Source: Podocnemis expansa
Lineage: Eukaryota > Chordata > Testudines > Podocnemididae
Length of the DNA stretch: 64,000 nt
Direction: 5' to 3'
NCBI GenBank assembly: GCA_007922195.1
Contig: ML681964.1
Span: forward strand, 657,150 to 721,149
This document shows, piece by piece, positions 58,550 to 64,000 of this stretch. Position 1 is the stretch's first letter, and each line of letters begins with the position of its first letter. The notes beneath the pieces are model-generated. The model was not told the DNA's origin, ran no database searches, and saw only the letters and a program-made list of their open reading frames with translations. Both the position numbers and the translations under genes were made by a program.

Positions 58550-61500
58550 TGCTGGTTAGCTATGGATTCTTTATGACATAGTGACTCTTGTTTCCTTTAT
58601 TCTGACACAAACCAAAAAATGCTGGACTCCCTTAGAAGTTAATGAAAATAAATACATACATTTGAGAAGGACGAAAATGAAACAATAAAATATGCATTGT
58701 TTTAAAATGAACAAGAGAATTGAATTCGTCATATTACCTTTTTCATTTTGGAGCTAAATTTGAGATTGATCATCACTGATAAAGTGCCATAAGGCTCAGA
58801 CATTTGGGAAATAAAACAGTTAGGAATTAAATAATATAGAATATTTATTCCACCATTATAGGAGAGATTAGTAACTTAACTGACAGATTCAGAAGCAAGA
58901 TTATATATGTACATGGGGGGCAGATGGAAAAAAACCCGATATTCATATTGGTATTGTGCTAATTTTATGAAGTCAAGTGTTTCCTAGATTTTATATCATT
59001 ATTATATCCATATTGCCAGGTTATTGGGTTTTTTTCATGGAAATAGCCTGATTCTGGACCTTACTTTTTGTTGAATATCTCTACTTTTGGGGCTGTACTA
59101 TTAATTTCACTGGGATTATCCCAGGAGTAAAATATTACTCAACATGATTAAGGATGGTTGATTGTCTAGCGTACGTCTTCCGTTTTTGTTTTTATTTTAC
59201 TTTATTTTATTTATTTACCTTTTTAAAAGTCAAACCTTTGTTTTGTCTGGTAAAGCCAAATGAGGACAAAATATCCTCTTCCTTATCTATGACAGATTCC
59301 ACACCCAAAATAAATAGGTAATATGAAAATTAAAAATATATAATTTTAATACGCTTATTGTTTTAATATAATTTTTATAGTGGACACATTTTATATGGGG
59401 GAAAAATCATTTTGTAGACTATCATAATATGAGAATTTCTTTGTAGCATGAAGACGTCTCTGTTTTAGGCATCTATGGGTATAATATACACCCTAATATA
59501 GTGTATGGAAAGAATTGTGAATAAAGACACAGGCAGTGCCAGCAGTAAAGTAGTATACATATACTTCTATATTCTTCCAGTTAATAGAAAATTTTAAAAG
59601 GCAGAAAAATAACTAAAACTGGAAACTTAAATGATATCTCCATGAGAAGGCTACTGACTGTAAAAATGCATTACTAGAAATTTGGCATTCGTGTTCTTTA
59701 GGAAACAAAGAAGAATCCTCTTTCCTTTGTTAATAGCATTTATCAACTTTAAGTCATTAACCGCTAAAATGTTTGGAGGCATTATAGAACTATCCTTCTA
59801 CTGACCTATACTTAAATTCTCCAAGGAATGGGTGTGTATGGGTGTCTGAATCACATAGTATATATGTGTTTAAATGTGCGTGCGTGTGTGCGCTCACACA
59901 TCCCTGTAATATATATATATATTCCATCAGCATAACTCCATCTAACCATATTTCAAAGACGGTAGGATTTTTTCCCCCCTGTGTAACGTGATTTAATGTC
60001 TTGTAAATTAAAAAACAGACCCATTAAGGGCCCCCATGATATCTAGAAACATATCCTCTTCTTTTGATAGACTCTTATCAAAAATACAGATACTTTGTGA
60101 GAAATCCTAGCGAAGATTAGCAGAGCAGAATACATTATTGGTGTAGTGAAGCCTGATTGTTTAGTTTGATTGTCCTTAGAAATAAACAATATCATTGTAA
60201 TTTACTTATGTTAAATAGGATTTCTTTTAAAAGAAAAATTTTGCCTCAGAATTTTATTTAAAAAATGTTCCTTTTCATTCCTTGCCCAGAATCATGTTTG
60301 ACATAAAATACATTTCTTGTTTTGTTGTTAAGAGTTTGTAACATGCATCTTAAAAAAAAAAAAAAAAAAAATCAAGGCTTTTCCACATTTATTTTAGATT
60401 TAAAATTATTTTCATGTTAAATACTCAGAAAAAAATATAGGAATAAAGACCAAAAACCTCTTCAAAACGTCATTAGCTTTATGTAGCACTCCTGGTCAAT
60501 TTGGTCTTTTGCTTCTTGCATGTCCACTGAGTTTGACTAGTTTAAAAATCAAAGCACTTTCTCCCTTAATCTAACTTTAAAGAACTTCAGTGCTTCAATT
60601 CATATGTCCATGCATTAGTTTATTTAACTAGTGTTTTTCTTAAAAAAAAAAAAAAATCTTTTATCATGTTTGGACAGTACAGTTTGATCATGGGAACAGG
60701 TCTTAAAATGAAGCACTTACGGAATTTATTTTTTGATATGGTCTGTACAAGATATGTCATAAATGTCTTCTTCATCCTCCTTAAGTACTAAACAGAATCT
60801 TTCTAACAACTGTTGATGATGATCTAGTTTAGATATAGTGAGGAGGGAAAATACCGAAGTGTTTCCTGTAAACATTCACTTTCTTAACAAAAGAAGAAAT
60901 ATTTTGTGACATCAAAAAAGGAAAGACAAAACTAAAATATTAACTATTGTATAACTTGGAAGAAATTGTGAAAACTGCCCTGTTGCAGTTGCAGAGAAAC
61001 ATTCTGTACCAGAGGTTCCTCCCAGTTCTGATATCTATAGAAAAGAGAATAGCTGCAGGAAAAAACTCAAATTTGCTTAATTATACTGATTGATAGTGTT
61101 TGTTCTTGCCATGGCTCCCTAACTTCCTCAAAAGTAAATCACATGTTTGAGCTTCTCTTGTGGATTGTACCTTAGTTGTACCTATACTCTGATGGTCAAG
61201 TTCTGTCCAAAAGAGAATGCACAGCTTGAGTGGTTTCTAGTGGGAGCAGAATGCTTCAGAGGATGTGGAGTTTGTCCTTATCGCTGTTATTTATGCAAGT
61301 TAAGTTTTAGAGTGGATGGGGTTCAATGTTGTTGTCCATTAGAATTCAGAATGAAAATACATTTAATGGCTATACAGTGTAGGCTCTCTTTGTGAGTTTC
61401 AACTTGACACTTCCCGAAATACTCTCCTGCCCTTCAACTACCGTTATCGGGAAATGATACAGAACTTAGAGAGCTATAAATATGTTTGGCTACTACATAT

Positions 61501-62519
61501 GGTGGATAGAAAGGAAGGGATGTGTGTTTGTACGTATGGACAGTGGCTCACAATGGATGATGAATTCTGATATAAACTACATGTAGTGGCAATATCCATG
61601 TGATAAATGCATTTATCGCACACCTTTTGACCACTGCACTGGCATTTTGTTCATTCATTCATCTCTGCAAGGACTGTTACAAACATGCCAGATAGAGATA
61701 TGCATGCTAGATAGCCACCATTTAAAAAACAAAAGTTCAACCTGGCACAATAATATTCCTTCTTCCCATCCAAATATTGAACTTTTCTCTTCACAGATCA
61801 CACTGGTTTGATGCCAGTGTCAGGCGTTGAGTTGTGGCATCATTTTAAACTCATCGGGAGCGAAAAGGGAGCATTACACAAATAGTGAAGAAATATTACC
61901 AGGTTCACAAAGGGGCACAGTTCTTGATTCTAGCCCTGGTAGATCCCAAGGCAGCTGATGGTTAAGCTGCAACATTATGCATGGGAAAAATTATTTTAGG
62001 TGACCTTTTGGAGAGAACTTCTCTCTCCCTGAGGCTGTTGGACACATTTTAGTCCAAAAATGATAATAAGGGTGCTTGGCTTGATGGGTGGTAGAATGCA
62101 GGGAATAGAACTGATCAGTTGTTTTTTTTTGTTTTTTGTTTTTGTTTTTTTTTGTTTTGTTTTTTAAACCATGAACATATAGCTAAAGTTGTTTTTCTTG
62201 GCAACATGACATACCTAGAATTCAGGTTAGTGTTGTTTGCCCAAAGGCTTCATTGGCATTACCTTGGGAGCATCTGAACATTTGCCTTTATTACATATGA
62301 GGAAATAATGTAGCCATCCCAGACTCGTGCAGATTATCCCTCTAAATCCATACCATGCTGTTCAGTGCTTTTGTACCTGCATGTTTAGTTAGATATAAGC
62401 ACACACACATTTTAAACTGTTTGTGGCAAAGTGAGCACAAGATATAGACTTTTAAACATGTCTGAAATTCTTGATGTTTCATCAGTTGCCTTGTACAAGG
62501 AAGGGGGACAGAGGAAACA
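57281..62519. other. AT-rich, repeat-poor non-coding stretch
   Basis: No gene or classifiable mobile element in 5.2 kb. It holds homopolymers (T22 at 58519-58540, A20 at 60352-60371), short (TG)n/(AT)n runs at about 59875-59922 and a T/G-rich tract at 62121-62166. Confidence 0.5.
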
Positions 62520-64000
62520 AAGAATTCTTTGAGTGATTGTCCCTAGGTGTAGTGCATTTCAGGTGGCTCATGTTGCCCATACCTCTAGGATCAGGGAATT
62601 TTCTTTAGCAGTATCTGTATGGTCTACACTTAGGATCCTGCTTGCCTTTATACTTTGCCCAGAAGATATAAAAGGGGCTACTGGACCATGGTTTCTTCTT
62701 GCTAGTTATGGTCCAGGGTGGTGCTCCTGTGTTTGTGCTGACTTCCATCTTTTTGCCATAAATAGTTTTTGAAAAGATTTTTGTAATCCATTCTTAGTAA
62801 AGGTGGTTAGGGATTAGTTTTATCAAGGGCCACACCCCTTTACTCTCTGCCCTCCTGCTCCTGACTCTCCAACAGTTGTGGGGACTATGCCAAGTATCCT
62901 TTGCCTTAAAAGCTGTGATTGCTGCTGCAAGCGCATTCCAGTAACAGGCTGTCATAACACCTGTCAGTACTGCCTTGGGAAGCACACATTCCATCCAGGT
63001 GTGATGTCTGTTGGTTGTTTCTGAGCAGGACTAAACAGTTCAGGGAGTTTCAGCTCCATAAATTCCTTATGGAGGAAGCCATGAATGTGGGAACAGTCTC
63101 TGACCAGGGATACCCCCTGGATGTTGACCTGAAGAAAGTAGGAATGGTCCTTCTTCTTTGGTTGCAGATAGCTCAATGACCTCTGCTTTCCCTCAAACTC
63201 AAAAGGCATGTCTGCACTTCAATTAAAAACTTAGGGCTGTTCCATGCCAGCTGACTTCGGCTTATGTGGCTCAGACTAAGAGGCTGTTTAATTGCAGTGT
63301 AGGTGTTTGGACTTAGGCTGGACCCCAGCCTCCAGGACACTGTGAGGTGAGCAGGTCCTAGAGCTAGGATGGCAGCCCAAGCCCAAGCATCTGTCATGCA
63401 GTTAAATAGCCCCTTAACCCAAGCCCCACAAGCCAGGGAAGGCTTAACTGCAATGTAGACATACTCAAAGAGACTCTGGAGAGTAGAGCCAAAGCAAAGA
63501 AAGGGAAAGGAGACATAAGTACTGCCACGAGGACAAGAGAGAAGGTTCTCATCCAAGCCCTCTCCATGCCTATCTGCATGCCTATCTCCATGCCTGCACA
63601 AAAGCAGGAGCTGCACCAAACAGCTGCTGGTACTAACAATGAGTGGAGGCAGGTCACTATTGCCTCCTTTGGTACTGAGGACTCTCTCTCTGGCTCTGGA
63701 TCAGAATCCTTTGAGATGGAAGTGAGCTACGACGGACATCTGTTCTCAGACTATGCCCCAAAAGACTCTTTAGGGATTGGAGCCCGGGCAGAACATCAGG
63801 AGCTTCCAAGGTTCCTTAACACTCCTATATAAGAGATTACGCCCCACCCCATGCTCACTGGTGCCCTGTCCTCTGGCACCAAGAGGCTATGTGATCCTAC
63901 AGTGGCAGTGTCAGATCCCAGAAGACCCATGAGATTATGGCCCAATATACCCACCTTGTAATACAAGTCCCAAGCAGACCTTGGGTTTCCATCTAGAAGA
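62520..64000 (+). mobile_element. Degenerate DIRS-like or LTR retroelement, 5' part, runs off window
   Basis: Begins with a leader or terminal-repeat-like segment containing a TATA motif (gatataaaagg, 62665-62675). A short frame from 62914 carries a Cys/His cluster, including CHNTCQYCLGKHTFHPG (about 62950-63000), resembling the zinc-knuckle-like N-terminus of DIRS-type gag proteins. The frame is broken by stops and by an inserted MITE. A Ser/Glu/Gly-rich frame continues at 63566-63829. Ends are not visible and the clade is recalled from similar sauropsid elements, so this is tentative. It is inactive as it stands. Confidence 0.4.
63204..63466. mobile_element. Harbinger-like MITE (Chompy-like) inside the retroelement
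   Basis: The left end GGCATGTCTGCACTTCAATT and the right end ttaactgcaatgtagacata are inverted repeats. The interior has the family's mirrored words (agaggctgtttaattgcagt near the left, cagttaaatagccccttaac near the right). A-rich sequence (caaa) on both sides is consistent with a very short duplication. The name Chompy, a MITE described from crocodilians, is a resemblance only. Confidence 0.7.

Noticed and set aside
1..64000. tRNA, rRNA, CRISPR array, operon or phage features
   Set aside because: No cloverleaf or rRNA core was recognised, and the vertebrate repeat content and splice-type signals rule out a prokaryotic context.

Overview
The window is nuclear DNA of a vertebrate, most likely a non-avian sauropsid, and I lean towards a turtle with a crocodilian as the alternative. 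The evidence is the repeat set. There are CR1-clade LINEs, GIY-YIG (Penelope-like) retroelements whose short 3' ends recur, several short hAT-type DNA elements with exact or near-exact 8-bp target duplications, and PIF/Harbinger-like MITEs with TATGTCTACA-type termini. MIR-like CORE-SINE remnants and a degenerate tyrosine-recombinase (DIRS-like) or LTR element complete the set. There are no bacterial features. Most open frames here are chance frames or relics of mobile elements.

Layout: 1-31 kb is AT-rich and heavily interspersed with dead mobile elements. These include a split antisense CR1 with an RT motif (8.0-11.0 kb) and a Penelope-like copy that still shows its GIY-YIG nuclease domain (18.4-19.1 kb). 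They also include a nested Penelope/MITE insertion (20.1-20.7 kb), three copies of one about 500-bp hAT family (24.1, 26.1, 30.5 kb) and two copies of another (24.9, 27.7 kb). From 31 to 34 kb repeats thin out and GC rises. A CpG island spans about 34.3-35.9 kb, with GC boxes, CACGTG E-boxes and a TATA-like box. It also holds a short ATG-initiated segment ending in a consensus splice donor (35603-35629). This is the best candidate for a gene promoter and first exon on the + strand.

From 36 to 45 kb and from 53.5 to 62.5 kb almost no recognisable mobile elements are seen, which fits a long regulated intron. Two ATG-containing, splice-bounded segments at 56.9 and 57.2 kb could be alternative first or micro exons. 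I could not recognise the gene, so no symbol is given. The 45-53 kb stretch is a second repeat cluster. It holds a + strand CR1 broken by a Penelope head-to-head dimer with a 13-bp target duplication and, separately, by a GC-rich insert. It also holds two more Penelope insertions, three hAT-type elements and long C-rich tracts. The last 1.5 kb looks like the 5' part of a degenerate DIRS/LTR element carrying a Harbinger-like MITE.

The clearest original observation is the repeated structure of the Penelope-like insertions. Three separate ones are head-to-head inverted dimers of the 3' end, each flanked by a perfect 12-13 bp duplication. Nested insertions give a relative order of activity: CR1 before Penelope-like, and Penelope-like before the Harbinger-like MITE.
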